Shown here: in pieces, positions 1 to 8,460 of the stretch
Numbering within the stretch: position 1 is the stretch's first letter
Layout: the number at the start of each line of letters is the position of its first letter
From: Paenibacillus lemnae
GTDB lineage: Bacteria > Bacillota > Bacilli > Paenibacillales > Paenibacillaceae
Assembly (NCBI RefSeq): GCF_012933385.1
Contig: NZ_JABBPN010000013.1
Span: 62,001-126,000, forward strand
Length of the DNA stretch: 64,000 nt
Direction: 5' to 3'
Position numbers and translations under genes: made by a program
The notes under the pieces: model-generated
The model's database searches: none
What the model saw: the letters and a program-made list of their open reading frames with translations, nothing else
Told to the model about the DNA's origin: nothing

Positions 1-365
1 AGCAAACTATGGTTTCGTCTCTTGACCGGTGTCCACTTTGTGGAAGTCTGAAGACTGTCCAAGGTGTACTGGACCGGATCATTTCAATATCTGATCGTCA
101 GGATCCGTTTATACCTGACCACCGTCCACCTTATCACTACCAGGTTCCGCTGGAGTTTATTCCGGGGCTGGGTAAAGCGATGATGAACAAGCTGCTGAAC
201 GCATTTGGAACGGAGATGGCGATTCTCCATAGAGCATCTGAGCAGCAGTTAATCGAAATTGCGGGTGAAAAGCTGGCAAGAAGCATCATGCTGGCGAGGA
301 ACGGTACGCTAAAGCTGTCATCCGGCGGCGGGGGAACATATGGAAAAGTGATGAAAAGTGAATGA
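1..365 (+). CDS. Endonuclease Q-like protein, C-terminal part (5' truncated by window edge)
   Basis: The reading frame is open from the window edge, so this is the end of a longer gene; the ATG at 9 is internal. The visible part has a CxxC pair (CPLC, just after the edge) and a helix-hairpin-helix-like segment (IPGLGKAMMNKLLNAFG), then a glycine-rich tail. This matches the C-terminal zinc-finger and HhH end of the YqxK/EndoQ family of PHP-type DNA repair nucleases that cut 5' of deaminated bases. In B. subtilis a yqxK-type gene lies near spoIIM and fur, which supports the call. The catalytic PHP domain lies outside the window, so activity cannot be judged. Confidence 0.7.
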   Translation, partial: QTMVSSLDRCPLCGSLKTVQGVLDRIISISDRQDPFIPDHRPPYHYQVPLEFIPGLGKAMMNKLLNAFGTEMAILHRASEQQLIEIAGEKLARSIMLARNGTLKLSSGGGGTYGKVMKSE

Positions 366-394
366 AGTTGAAAGGCAGCAAACCTTCGTCTCTG

Positions 395-424
395 TCATAA
401 AAAGATAGGGAAGCGTCATAGAGT
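395..424 (+). promoter_or_regulatory. Candidate SigE promoter for spoIIM
   Basis: A TCATAAA box (395-401) and CATAGAGT (417-424) are 15 nt apart and resemble the SigE -35/-10 pattern (about KMATATT and CATACANT). spoIIM is a mother-cell SigE gene in B. subtilis, so the position is right, but the -35 match is only partial. Confidence 0.4.
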
Positions 425-458
425 AGGGATAGAGACACCGAAAGGAGAACCTGTCCCG

Positions 459-1097
459 ATGTTACCTTTTCGACAAACCTTTAAAGATCAGCTGCCCTTG
501 TATGTCTTTGTCGCTGTGTTATTCCTCGTTGGCGTTTTGTTCGGCGCTTTGATGGTGAACGCGTTATCGCTGGAGCAGCAGCAGGATCTGGCAGGCTATC
601 TGGATCATTTTTTTGTGAATCTGCACGAAGGCAGTGAGGGTGCGGCACCTGTCTCTTTTGGCAGCGTGGCTTCCCTTCATCTAAAGTGGATCGGATTGAT
701 TTTTCTGCTGGGATTGTCTGTTGTCGGCCTCCCTGGCATTCTTGTGCTGGATTTCCTGAAAGGGGTCTTGATCGGATTCGCGGTTGGCTATATGGTCGGC
801 CAGTATTCGTGGAAAGGATTGCTGTTCGCTCTGGTTTCCGTGGCTCCTCAAAATGTACTGGGGATTCCGGTTTTGATGATGTGCAGTGTTGCAGGGATCG
901 CATTCTCGCTGTACATCATTCGATATCGACTGTTAACGCAGCGCGGGGGGAAGGTAACCCAGCCATTTACTGCGTATCTTACAACGACCTGTATCATGGC
1001 CGTTCTGATGCTGGTGGTAGCTTCATTTGAAACCTGGATTTCTCCGGAATTGATGCGCTGGGTTGCGCCCATGCTTTTACCTGACGGATCATTTTAG
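459..1097 (+). CDS. spoIIM: Stage II sporulation protein M
   Basis: This 212-residue membrane protein matches the SpoIIM family in length and pattern. Hydrophobic segments are visible near residues 14-36, 74-113, 122-156 and 170-193, with a conserved-looking polar region (about residues 98-132) around GLPGILVLDFLKG and SVAPQNVLGIP. SpoIIM works with SpoIID and SpoIIP in the septal membrane, where peptidoglycan remodelling drives engulfment of the forespore. The start ATG follows AAAGGAGAA. The gene sits directly before fur, as in B. subtilis. The candidate SigE promoter upstream fits its expected mother-cell expression. Confidence 0.93.
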   Translation: MLPFRQTFKDQLPLYVFVAVLFLVGVLFGALMVNALSLEQQQDLAGYLDHFFVNLHEGSEGAAPVSFGSVASLHLKWIGLIFLLGLSVVGLPGILVLDFLKGVLIGFAVGYMVGQYSWKGLLFALVSVAPQNVLGIPVLMMCSVAGIAFSLYIIRYRLLTQRGGKVTQPFTAYLTTTCIMAVLMLVVASFETWISPELMRWVAPMLLPDGSF

Positions 1098-1111
1098 ACC
1101 TTGAAAAGCGT

Positions 1112-1141
1112 TTGACTTTGTTTGCAAAGTCCCCCTATAAT
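1112..1141 (+). promoter_or_regulatory. SigA promoter of fur with a dyad in the spacer
   Basis: TTGACT (1112-1117) and TATAAT (1136-1141) are separated by 18 nt. A perfect 7-bp inverted repeat, GACTTTG-4 nt-CAAAGTC (1114-1131), lies between them and overlaps the -35 box. That is a good position for a repressor operator. It does not look like a Fur box or a PerR box. Confidence 0.75.
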
Positions 1142-1189
1142 GAAGGAAGTGACAATTACGTGCAGTGATTTCCAAGGGGGAGGGGAACG

Positions 1190-1654
1190 ATGGAAGCACG
1201 GATCGACAAAATCAAACAGCAGTTACAATCCCATGGCTATAAATTAACGCCCCAGAGGGAAGCCACAGTTAGCGTATTGTTAGAGAATGAGGATGACCAT
1301 CTCAGCGCGGAAGACGTGTTTATGCTTGTCAGAGAGAAAGCACCGGAAATTGGTCTGGCGACCGTGTACCGTACCCTGGAGCTCTTGAGCGAGCTGCATG
1401 TGGTGGAGAAGATTAACTTTGGCGACGGTGTCGCACGTTATGATTTACGGACAGATACGTCCAAGCATCATCATCATCATTTGATATGTACCCAATGCGG
1501 AAGCATGGATGAAATACGGGAAGATTGGCTGGGACCGCTTGAAGAACGACTGGAGCAAGAATTTAATTTTACGGTTCATGATCATCGGCTGGATTTTCAC
1601 GGGATTTGCTTCCGGTGCAAGGAGAAAAGCAGTCAGGATGATCCAGAAGCCTAA
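1190..1654 (+). CDS. fur: Ferric uptake regulator family repressor (Fur)
   Basis: The 154-residue protein is full length for the Fur family. An N-terminal winged helix (about residues 10-85, with GLATVYRTLELL as recognition region) is followed by a His-rich metal/dimer region (HHHHH at 93-97). Two CxxC pairs, C100/C103 and C140/C143, form the structural zinc site. Fur proteins repress iron-uptake genes when Fe(II) is bound. The position after spoIIM matches B. subtilis fur rather than perR or zur, which sit elsewhere there. Metal specificity cannot be proven from sequence. The start ATG follows AGGGGGAGGGG, and a strong terminator follows the gene. Confidence 0.9.
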   Translation: MEARIDKIKQQLQSHGYKLTPQREATVSVLLENEDDHLSAEDVFMLVREKAPEIGLATVYRTLELLSELHVVEKINFGDGVARYDLRTDTSKHHHHHLICTQCGSMDEIREDWLGPLEERLEQEFNFTVHDHRLDFHGICFRCKEKSSQDDPEA

Positions 1655-1705
1655 TGGAATTTTTGGTACGGCAGGATTGGCACAGTGGTCAACCACACTT
1701 AGAAC

Positions 1706-1747
1706 AGCCCTCTTACGGAAATGCAGTTTCCGAGAGGGCTTTTTTTG
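1706..1747 (+). terminator. Rho-independent terminator after fur
   Basis: AGCCCTCT (1706-1713) pairs with AGAGGGCT (1733-1740), and an inner CGGAAA/TTTCCG stem extends the hairpin. A run of seven T follows the stem. Confidence 0.93.
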
Positions 1748-1920
1748 AGAAGTGAGAAGTCGTAAACAGAACCAAGGTCACGCTGATCATGAAAGCCGAT
1801 GCGTTTTAGAATATGCTTTTTCGTTTACAGAATGATAAGTCTCTACACCGTCATATCGTATACTGCCAGATCATACCTTGTTATACGGACAAGACGGCAG
1901 CGAAAGGCGGTAAGAAGTAT

Positions 1921-2154
1921 ATGATTATTTCAATCCGGGATATTGCAGCATTTTTTAGGTTCACGGTTGTATTTGCCATTCTGACACTTGTTTTTTATGT
2001 AGTTTTGGGATGGGCAGGACGCTGGATTGCACCTCCGGATCCGTACCGGGTGCCGGCAGGCCATGCCGTAAAAGCATTTTATCCGGAGGGCCTTCAGGAC
2101 AATCCGTATTCACCGGGTGAGCGGTTAAAGCTTTACTACTGGTACGGGGAATAA
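1921..2154 (+). CDS. YqzK-like small membrane protein (DUF4227)
   Basis: This 77-residue protein has one membrane helix near residues 10-31 (FRFTVVFAILTLVFYVVLGW) and a short tail with PPDPYRVPAGHAVKAF. The ATG at 1921 is chosen over an upstream start at 1813 because AAAGGCGGTAAG lies just before it and the segment between is not protein-like. Gene order fur-yqzK-xerD is the same as in B. subtilis, where YqzK has no assigned role. I know of no function for the family. Confidence 0.8.
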   Translation: MIISIRDIAAFFRFTVVFAILTLVFYVVLGWAGRWIAPPDPYRVPAGHAVKAFYPEGLQDNPYSPGERLKLYYWYGE

Positions 2155-2197
2155 ACAACACTGTATATGGTAGCAGATGTAAGGAGCAGAATAGCCT

Positions 2198-3094
2198 ATG
2201 AAGGAACACTTGCAGTCGTATATAACACATATGTCTGATGAGAAATCATGGAGCCGGAATACACTGGAGTCCTACCGTAGTGATATTGCGGGTTTTATTG
2301 AATTTTCAGAACAACGAAGTCTTAAAGCGCCGGAAGATGTGAATCGCACGGTCCTGAGCTTGTATATTGGACACCTGAAACAGCAGGGGCGAGCATCATC
2401 TACCATCATGAGATGTATCGTCTCTCTTCGGTCGTTTTTTCAGTACCTCGTCCAAAAGGGAGTCATCATCCAGGATCCTACCGTGATGCTGGAGTCTCCC
2501 AAACCGGAGCGTAAACCGCCGAAATCCCTTACTGTAGAACAGGTGGAAGCCCTTCTTGCTGCGCCCGATATCTGGTCTCCGCACGGGGCAAGAGATAAGG
2601 CAATGCTGGAGCTGCTCTATGCAGCAGGGATACGGGTATCTGAGCTTGTCAATCTGACGGTCCAGGATGTCAATACGGATATGCGCTATATACGCTGCAA
2701 TGGAAGTTCAGGCAGGGAGCGGATTCTGCCAATCAGCCGCTTGGCGGCCGAGAGTGTTGATCATTATCTCAAGTATATGAGAGATCGGCTGCTGAAGGAT
2801 GATGTATCCGTTAAATCGCTGTTCCTCAACAGCAGGGGACAGCATCTCACCCGTCAGGGATTCTGGAAAATCATAAAAAAGTACGGCAAAACGGCAGGGA
2901 TTGAAGATGACCTCACACCGCACACCCTGCGTCATTCATTTGCTATTCATTTACTGGACAACGGGGCTGACCTGCGATCTGTTCAGGAGATGCTTGGTCA
3001 TGCAGATCTCTCAACGACCCAGATGTACCATTCAGCCAAAAAGAGTATGAAGGACGTGTACGACAATTTCCATCCCCGTGCGGATAAGAGGTAA
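2198..3094 (+). CDS. xerD: Tyrosine recombinase XerD
   Basis: The 298-residue protein has an N-terminal SAM-like core-binding domain (about residues 1-90) and a C-terminal catalytic domain. XerD acts with XerC at dif to resolve chromosome dimers. Recognisable catalytic residues are R146 (GIRVSEL), H242 and R245 (HTLRH), H268 (LGHADLSTTQ) and the nucleophile Y277. One position is odd: the beta-hairpin lysine (K172 of E. coli XerD, in GKGNKER) aligns with Ser170 here (GSSGRER), with only the following Arg conserved. The start ATG follows AAGGAGCAGAAT. The gene lies between yqzK and drm as in B. subtilis (ripX). Confidence 0.93.
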   Translation: MKEHLQSYITHMSDEKSWSRNTLESYRSDIAGFIEFSEQRSLKAPEDVNRTVLSLYIGHLKQQGRASSTIMRCIVSLRSFFQYLVQKGVIIQDPTVMLESPKPERKPPKSLTVEQVEALLAAPDIWSPHGARDKAMLELLYAAGIRVSELVNLTVQDVNTDMRYIRCNGSSGRERILPISRLAAESVDHYLKYMRDRLLKDDVSVKSLFLNSRGQHLTRQGFWKIIKKYGKTAGIEDDLTPHTLRHSFAIHLLDNGADLRSVQEMLGHADLSTTQMYHSAKKSMKDVYDNFHPRADKR

Positions 3095-3169
3095 GCTGTC
3101 CGTGCATAGACATGCTATGGAATGACGTTAATTCACAGTAATTACAGAACTGCTCAGGAGGGAATTGAA

Positions 3170-4351
3170 ATGACTCAACCATATCGTCGGATTTGCTTTA
3201 TCGTACTTGACAGTGTAGGTATTGGCGAAGCTCCGGATGCAGCACAATTCGGTGACACCGGGGCTCATACTTTGCGTCACATTTTGGAACACAATGCAGA
3301 GCTCTCCCTTCCGAACCTGCAAAAGCTGGGACTTGGAAATATAGAATCCCTGCCGAATGTTCCGGCTGAAGATGCACCGCGGGGCTATTACGGCAAAATG
3401 CAGGAGGTATCGGTGGGCAAAGATACGATGACGGGTCACTGGGAACTGATGGGCCTTAAAGTGGAAACACCGTTTAACACCTATGAGAAAGGTTTTCCGT
3501 CTGCTTTGATTGCACAGTTCGAGCAGGCTACGGGCCGCAAAGTGCTTGGTAATAAGCCTGCTTCGGGGACAGAGATTATTAAAGAATTTGGCGAAGAACA
3601 GATGAAAACCGGAGCATGGATTGTATACACCTCAGCAGACAGCGTATTTCAGATCGCGGCACACGAGGATATCATCCCGCTGGACGAGCTGTACAGAGCG
3701 TGTGAAACGGCCCGCAGCCTGACACTTCAGCCGGAATTTTCCGTGGGCCGGGTCATTGCGCGGCCATTTACCGGCGCCCCGGGACAGTTTGTCCGCACAT
3801 CGAACCGGCATGATTATGCGATTAAGCCTCCGGAACCGACGGTGATGAACGCGCTGGAGCATCATAATCTGGATGTTATTGCCGTGGGGAAAATTAATGA
3901 CATCTTCACTGGTGAAGGTGTGACCCAGTCCTTTCCGACAAAAAGCAATGAACATGGCATTCAGGAAACGATACGGCTGATGAAGTCTGATTTTGAAGGA
4001 CTGTTATTTACAAATCTCGTGGATTTTGATTCGTTGTACGGCCATCGGCGGGATCCCGAAGGATACGGACAAGCACTGGCTGATTTTGACCGGGCGCTGC
4101 CGGGCATTATGGAGACTTTGAAAGAGGACGATTTGCTGATTATTTCTGCGGATCATGGCAATGATCCCGTTCATACAGGGACTGATCATACACGCGAATA
4201 TGTTCCCCTGCTTCTGTACAGTCCTGGACTTCAGCAGAGCGGGCATTTGGGATTGAGAGAAACTTTTGCAGATGTAGGAGCTACCATTGCCCATAACTTC
4301 GGTGCTAAGCCGCCTGAGCATGGAGAAAGCTTTTTGTCACAGCTCAAATAA
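3170..4351 (+). CDS. deoB: Phosphopentomutase
   Basis: The protein (393 residues; family about 394) interconverts ribose- or deoxyribose-1-phosphate and the 5-phosphates. It links nucleoside breakdown by the adjacent purine nucleoside phosphorylase to the pentose phosphate pool. Alkaline-phosphatase-superfamily metal motifs are visible at both ends: [21 protein letters not shown] near the N-terminus, [10 protein letters not shown], and SADHGNDP...TDHTREYVP near the C-terminus. The start at 3170 is chosen because CAGGAGGG precedes it by a normal distance; an upstream frame start at 3122 has no such site. The gene is called drm in B. subtilis. Confidence 0.95.
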   Translation: MTQPYRRICFIVLDSVGIGEAPDAAQFGDTGAHTLRHILEHNAELSLPNLQKLGLGNIESLPNVPAEDAPRGYYGKMQEVSVGKDTMTGHWELMGLKVETPFNTYEKGFPSALIAQFEQATGRKVLGNKPASGTEIIKEFGEEQMKTGAWIVYTSADSVFQIAAHEDIIPLDELYRACETARSLTLQPEFSVGRVIARPFTGAPGQFVRTSNRHDYAIKPPEPTVMNALEHHNLDVIAVGKINDIFTGEGVTQSFPTKSNEHGIQETIRLMKSDFEGLLFTNLVDFDSLYGHRRDPEGYGQALADFDRALPGIMETLKEDDLLIISADHGNDPVHTGTDHTREYVPLLLYSPGLQQSGHLGLRETFADVGATIAHNFGAKPPEHGESFLSQLK

Positions 4352-4383
4352 ATAGATTACAAATTAAAGGAGAGATGCTTGAA

Positions 4384-5208
4384 ATGATATCTACACAAGC
4401 AGTAATGATTGAGGAAGCAGCAGCTTATATTGAAAACAAAGGCGGTGTTAAGCCCGAAGTAGGTCTTATCCTGGGTTCCGGTTTGGGTGTGCTGTCCGAA
4501 CTGATGGAGCAGACCATTTCGATTCCTTACAGCGATATCCCGCATTTTCCTGTCTCGACCGTAGAAGGACATGAAGGCGAACTGCTGCTGGGGTCCATAC
4601 AGGGACGACCGGTTGTCATGATGAAAGGCCGTTTTCATATGTACGAAGGATATGGTCCGGAAATGACAGCTTTCCCGGTCCGGGTTATGAAACAGCTCGG
4701 CGTAAAGAGTCTGCTCGTAACAAACGCTGCCGGAGGTGTCAACACTTCCTTTGAGCCGGGTAATCTGATGCTCATTACAGATCATTTGAATATGACAGGG
4801 CGAAATCCGCTGATCGGTCCTAATGATTCATCGCTGGGTGTCCGCTTTCCGGACATGTCTCAGGCATACAGCCGCAAACTGCGGAGTTTAGCACTGGATA
4901 AGGCCAAGCAAAAAGGGATCTCTCTGCAGCAAGGCATTTATGCAGGTCTGCTCGGCCCAACGTATGAAACACCAGCTGAAATCGTCATGCTTCGTACACT
5001 TGGTGCAGATGCTGTAGGCATGTCTACGGTATCCGAGGTAATTGTGGCCCGTCATGCCGGATTGGAAGTGCTGGGCATTTCCTGTATCAGCAACATGGCA
5101 GCAGGCATTTTGGATCAGCCGCTTTCCCATGAAGAAGTCATGGAAACGGCCGAGAAGGTACGTGAAACGTTCCTGGAACTTGTGATGGCAATCATACCGG
5201 AAATGTAA
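4384..5208 (+). CDS. punA: Purine nucleoside phosphorylase I
   Basis: This 274-residue enzyme cleaves purine ribo- and deoxyribonucleosides with phosphate to the base and pentose-1-phosphate, the substrate of the upstream deoB product. Family motifs are LGSGLGVL, GRFHMYEGY, TNAAGGVN and GPTYETPAEI, as in trimeric PNPs of the PunA/DeoD-II group. AAAGGAGAG at 4366-4374 is 9 nt before the ATG at 4384, so the ATG at 4375, which is too close to it, is not used. The gene is 32 nt after deoB and ends in a terminator, so the two form a nucleoside-salvage unit. Confidence 0.95.
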   Translation: MISTQAVMIEEAAAYIENKGGVKPEVGLILGSGLGVLSELMEQTISIPYSDIPHFPVSTVEGHEGELLLGSIQGRPVVMMKGRFHMYEGYGPEMTAFPVRVMKQLGVKSLLVTNAAGGVNTSFEPGNLMLITDHLNMTGRNPLIGPNDSSLGVRFPDMSQAYSRKLRSLALDKAKQKGISLQQGIYAGLLGPTYETPAEIVMLRTLGADAVGMSTVSEVIVARHAGLEVLGISCISNMAAGILDQPLSHEEVMETAEKVRETFLELVMAIIPEM

Positions 5209-5230
5209 CCCATTTGAAATAAATCAATAG

Positions 5231-5273
5231 GATCTGGCTGGAGCTACCAAGCTTCCGGTCAGATCTTTTTTTA
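5231..5273 (+). terminator. Terminator after punA
   Basis: GATCTG (5231-5236) pairs with CAGATC near 5260-5265, with an imperfect inner stem GCTGGAGC/GCTTCCGG. A T7 tract follows directly. Confidence 0.8.
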
Positions 5274-5402
5274 TAACCTTTTAGCAAAATTATTGTACGA
5301 TAACCCTATCATCTGGAATAATTTAGTTCCATCCTGACGACAATGAGAAACATAAGCCGCAAACCTGCGGTCTCGCTGTAACCAATGTCAGGAGGGGACG
5401 AA

Positions 5403-6584
5403 TTGAAAAAAATAGTAATAGCCGGATTTTTGGCATGTTGTTTGCTGCTGCCGGCTGCAGCCGGATATGCGGATGAAACCAAATCGAGCGCATTGAATAA
5501 TACGGAGCTAGCTCCAAATGCACGTTCAGCCATTTTGCTGGATGCCGATACCGGGACTGTCATTTATGAAAAGAATAGCCATGATAAGCTGCCTCCCGCC
5601 AGCATCACGAAAATTATGACCATGCTGCTGACCATGGAGGCTATTAAGGATGGCAGGCTGAAATGGAGTGATAAAGTCAGAGCAAGTGAGCATGCGGCGT
5701 CCATGGGCGGCTCCCAAATTTTCCTGGAACCCGGAGAGGAAATGACAGTCGAAGAAATGCTGAAAGGTGTTGCCATGGCCTCAGGAAATGATGCTTCCGT
5801 GGCACTGGCTGAGAAAATTGCAGGATCAGAACAGGATTTTGTAAAAATGATGAATGCCAAAGCGGAGGAGCTGGGCATGAAAGATACCCATTTTGCGAAC
5901 TGTAATGGTCTTCCGGCAGAAAACCATTACAGCTCAGCGCATGACATTGCTGTGATGAGCCGTGAACTTCTTCAATATGATGGCATTACAAAATACACAG
6001 GGGCTTATCAGGATTATTTGCGAAAAGACAGTGAGAAACCGTTCTGGCTGGTCAATACAAATAAACTGGTCCGTTTCTATGCAGGTGCCGATGGATTGAA
6101 AACAGGCTATACCTCGGAAGCGAAATTCTGCCTGTCTGCAACGGCCATGCGGGACGGACTCCGGACTGTAGCCGTGGTGCTGGGAGCACCGGATACGAAA
6201 ACCCGAAATGAAGAAATCTCGAAAATGTTTGATTACGCCTTTTCGCAATACGTCATGCATCCAGTCTACAAGAAGGGTGAAATGCTGGGCACGGTGAAAA
6301 TTTCAAAAGGTTCTCAGCCGGAGCTGCAGCTGCAGGCAGAGCAGGATTACCGCGTTCTGGTCAAAAAAGGCGGCGATTCGTCCCAGTTCAGACATGAGCT
6401 TACACTGCCTGAGAGCATTAAGGCGCCTGTTGCCCAAGGTCAGGTCATCGGCAAATTGTCCGTTTATCAAGGAGATCACCTGGTGAAAGAATTTGAACTT
6501 AAATCGGCATCTGACATCTCAAAGGCCGGGTTCTGGAAATTATTCAAGCGTACGACAGGAAAACTGTTTCATGTAGATTCTTAG
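5403..6584 (+). CDS. dacF: D-alanyl-D-alanine carboxypeptidase DacF
   Basis: This is a penicillin-binding protein of the S11 family, 393 residues from a TTG start. That start follows AGGAGGGG at normal spacing, while an in-frame ATG at 5385 precedes the ribosome site. A signal peptide covers about residues 1-23. Active-site motifs are S67-I-T-K70, S127-G-N129 and K233-T-G235; a PBP5-like C-terminal domain follows. The enzyme trims D-Ala from peptidoglycan stem peptides. Its place before spoIIAA is that of B. subtilis dacF, which is made in the forespore and affects cortex cross-linking. A TGGAATAAT sequence near 5314 is a weak SigF/SigG-type -10 candidate. Confidence 0.92.
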   Translation: MKKIVIAGFLACCLLLPAAAGYADETKSSALNNTELAPNARSAILLDADTGTVIYEKNSHDKLPPASITKIMTMLLTMEAIKDGRLKWSDKVRASEHAASMGGSQIFLEPGEEMTVEEMLKGVAMASGNDASVALAEKIAGSEQDFVKMMNAKAEELGMKDTHFANCNGLPAENHYSSAHDIAVMSRELLQYDGITKYTGAYQDYLRKDSEKPFWLVNTNKLVRFYAGADGLKTGYTSEAKFCLSATAMRDGLRTVAVVLGAPDTKTRNEEISKMFDYAFSQYVMHPVYKKGEMLGTVKISKGSQPELQLQAEQDYRVLVKKGGDSSQFRHELTLPESIKAPVAQGQVIGKLSVYQGDHLVKEFELKSASDISKAGFWKLFKRTTGKLFHVDS

Positions 6585-6610
6585 GAGTTTTCTTCTAGTT
6601 TTGTCATGGA

Positions 6611-6638
6611 GCAGGAAAGTGAAATCCCAACGTAGAAA
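6611..6638 (+). promoter_or_regulatory. Candidate SigH promoter of the spoIIA operon
   Basis: GCAGGAAAG (6611-6619) and GTAGAAA (6632-6638) are separated by 12 nt. They fit the SigH pattern RNAGGAWWW-N11/12-RNNGAAT with one mismatch in each box. The spoIIA operon is SigH-dependent in B. subtilis. No clear Spo0A box was identified by eye. Confidence 0.6.
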
Positions 6639-6672
6639 TTCTTGTTCAAGTCAGGGAGGAGAGTGAACAAGC

Positions 6673-7026
6673 ATGAATCTGAATGTTGAAATGGAGCATC
6701 AGCGCCATGTGCTGATCGTCAGATTGTCCGGTGAACTGGATCACCATACCGCAGATCTCGTTCGGATGCAGATGGATGAAGCCATCCAGCGGCGCCAGAC
6801 GGAGCATCTGATTTTAAGTTTTAAAGAACTGGAGTTTATGGACAGTTCGGGTCTCGGGGTTATTCTGGGACGTTATAAGTTCATAAAACAAAAGGGCGGA
6901 AAAATGGCAGTATGCGATGTGAAACCTGCTGTATACCGCCTTCTGGAAATGTCAGGTTTGTTCAAAATTATGCCTATATATGAGAACGAGGGCACCGCAC
7001 TCTCGGGGTTGGAGGTTGTGTCATGA
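6673..7026 (+). CDS. spoIIAA: Anti-sigma F factor antagonist SpoIIAA
   Basis: This STAS-domain protein (117 residues) binds SpoIIAB and releases SigF when dephosphorylated by SpoIIE. The phosphorylation motif DSSGLG is intact, with Ser58 at the same number as in B. subtilis. The start ATG follows GGGAGGAGAGTG. The stop overlaps the spoIIAB start by 4 nt (ATGA), which indicates translational coupling. Confidence 0.97.
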   Translation: MNLNVEMEHQRHVLIVRLSGELDHHTADLVRMQMDEAIQRRQTEHLILSFKELEFMDSSGLGVILGRYKFIKQKGGKMAVCDVKPAVYRLLEMSGLFKIMPIYENEGTALSGLEVVS

Positions 7027-7481
7027 ATCAGGGACAAGCACAGCATAATTTCATGATGCTGGAATTTGCCGCCAAGTCGGAGAATGAATCCTTTGCCAGG
7101 GTGGCTGTGGCGTCTTTTATCTCTCAGCTGGATCCGACTATGGATGAGCTGAGTGATTTGAAAACTGTCGTCTCCGAAGCGGTGACCAACAGTATCATCC
7201 ACGGCTATGACAGCGATCCCTCAGGCGTTGTCCGTATTGAGGCTGCGATTGATGGTGACATCATTACCCTTGTCATTGAAGATAAAGGACACGGAATTGA
7301 GGACCTGGAGATGGCCAAGCAGCCGCTTTACACGTCCAAGCCTGAACTGGAGCGTTCGGGGATGGGTTTTACGATTATGGAAAACTTCATGGACGAATTT
7401 GATGTCGTCAGTGAGCCGGGAACCGGCACCGCGATCAAAATGAAGAAAAGGATTGAATCCAAGAAAGCTTTGTATAATTAG
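7023..7481 (+). CDS. spoIIAB: Anti-sigma F factor and serine kinase SpoIIAB
   Basis: This 152-residue GHKL-type kinase holds SigF inactive and phosphorylates SpoIIAA. ATP-binding motifs are the N box ([11 protein letters not shown]), the G1 box (DKGHGIEDL) and the G2 region ([14 protein letters not shown]). It overlaps spoIIAA by 4 nt and lies 11 nt before sigF. The three genes form the standard forespore switch with no visible defect. Confidence 0.97.
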   Translation: MNQGQAQHNFMMLEFAAKSENESFARVAVASFISQLDPTMDELSDLKTVVSEAVTNSIIHGYDSDPSGVVRIEAAIDGDIITLVIEDKGHGIEDLEMAKQPLYTSKPELERSGMGFTIMENFMDEFDVVSEPGTGTAIKMKKRIESKKALYN

Positions 7482-7492
7482 GGGTTGGACAC

Positions 7493-8248
7493 ATGGATGC
7501 CGATGTGAAGAAAGCTTCGCAGACTTATTTGGATGACGCTGAGGTGAAACGTCTGATCGCACTTAGCCAAAGCGGTGATAATGTAGCTAGAGATACACTG
7601 GTGAATTGTAACATTCGTCTGGTATGGTCGGTTGTACAGCGGTTTATGAATCGCGGATATGAGCCGGAGGATCTGTTTCAGATCGGCTGTATCGGGCTTT
7701 TGAAATCCGTGGATAAGTTCGATCTAAGTTATGATGTCAAATTCTCAACCTATGCTGTGCCGATGATTATCGGTGAAATTCAGCGGTTTCTACGTGATGA
7801 TGGTACGTTAAAAGTAAGCCGTTCTCTGAAAGAGATGGCTAATAAAGTCCGTAAGAAGAGGGACGAGCTGTCGAAATACCTGGATCGTCTCCCGACTATT
7901 AAAGAAGTGGCCGAAGAGCTTGGGGTCACGCCAGAGGAAGTTGTATTTGCCCAGGAAGCGAACAAGCCGCCAACCTCGATACATGAGACTGTATTTGAGA
8001 ATGACGGAGACCCGATCACCTTGATGGATCAAATCGCAGACGAGTCCCAAGAGCGTTGGTTTGACAAATTAGCTTTGAATGAAGCCATTGGAGGCCTTTC
8101 CGAGCGGGAACGTCTGATCGTGTACCTCAGATACTACAGGGACCAGACCCAGTCTGAGGTCGCGACCCGGCTCGGGATATCACAGGTGCAGGTATCCAGG
8201 CTGGAGAAGAAAATTTTGCAGAATATCCGTAATCAGATCGCCCAGTAA
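7493..8248 (+). CDS. sigF: RNA polymerase sporulation sigma factor SigF
   Basis: This 251-residue sigma-70-type factor drives the first forespore-specific transcription. Region 2 contains DLFQIGCIGLLKSVDKF and the DNA-melting segment FSTYAVPMIIGEIQRFLRDD. Region 3 includes VRKKRDELSKYLDRLPT, and region 4 has the HTH TQSEVATRLGISQVQVSRLEKK. The start ATG follows TTAGGGGTTGG. It is the last spoIIA gene, and a long hairpin follows. Confidence 0.97.
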   Translation: MDADVKKASQTYLDDAEVKRLIALSQSGDNVARDTLVNCNIRLVWSVVQRFMNRGYEPEDLFQIGCIGLLKSVDKFDLSYDVKFSTYAVPMIIGEIQRFLRDDGTLKVSRSLKEMANKVRKKRDELSKYLDRLPTIKEVAEELGVTPEEVVFAQEANKPPTSIHETVFENDGDPITLMDQIADESQERWFDKLALNEAIGGLSERERLIVYLRYYRDQTQSEVATRLGISQVQVSRLEKKILQNIRNQIAQ

Positions 8249-8270
8249 GTTTAAAGCATCTTTTCACACA

Positions 8271-8311
8271 GGGGCCGTTCCCCAAGATCTTAGATCTTGG
8301 GGAACGGCCCC
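8271..8311 (+). terminator. Perfect 20-bp hairpin between sigF and spoVAA
   Basis: A 20-nt arm (8271-8290) is repeated exactly as its reverse complement at 8292-8311, with one base between. The centre would open to a small loop. Only ATTTAATG follows, not a run of T, so the hairpin is probably the end of spoIIA transcription but is not a textbook intrinsic terminator. Confidence 0.65.
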
Positions 8312-8399
8312 ATTTAATGTAATGAAACGTTCCGCGTACGAATTGCCCCTATTGCCTTGATACCTCAAAATCTCTTCCTGTATATGGATATTTATTTTC

Positions 8400-8429
8400 G
8401 AGTAACACCCTCATGTTTTTCCCATACTA
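8400..8429 (+). promoter_or_regulatory. Candidate SigG promoter for the spoVA group
   Basis: CATACTA (8423-8429) matches the SigG/SigF -10 consensus CATNNTA, and GAGTAA (8400-8405) is 17 nt upstream. spoVA genes are SigG-dependent in B. subtilis. The -35 match is weaker than the -10. Confidence 0.5.
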
Positions 8430-8460
8430 ACAGTAATTTAGCAGCAAAGGGGTGTTTCGG

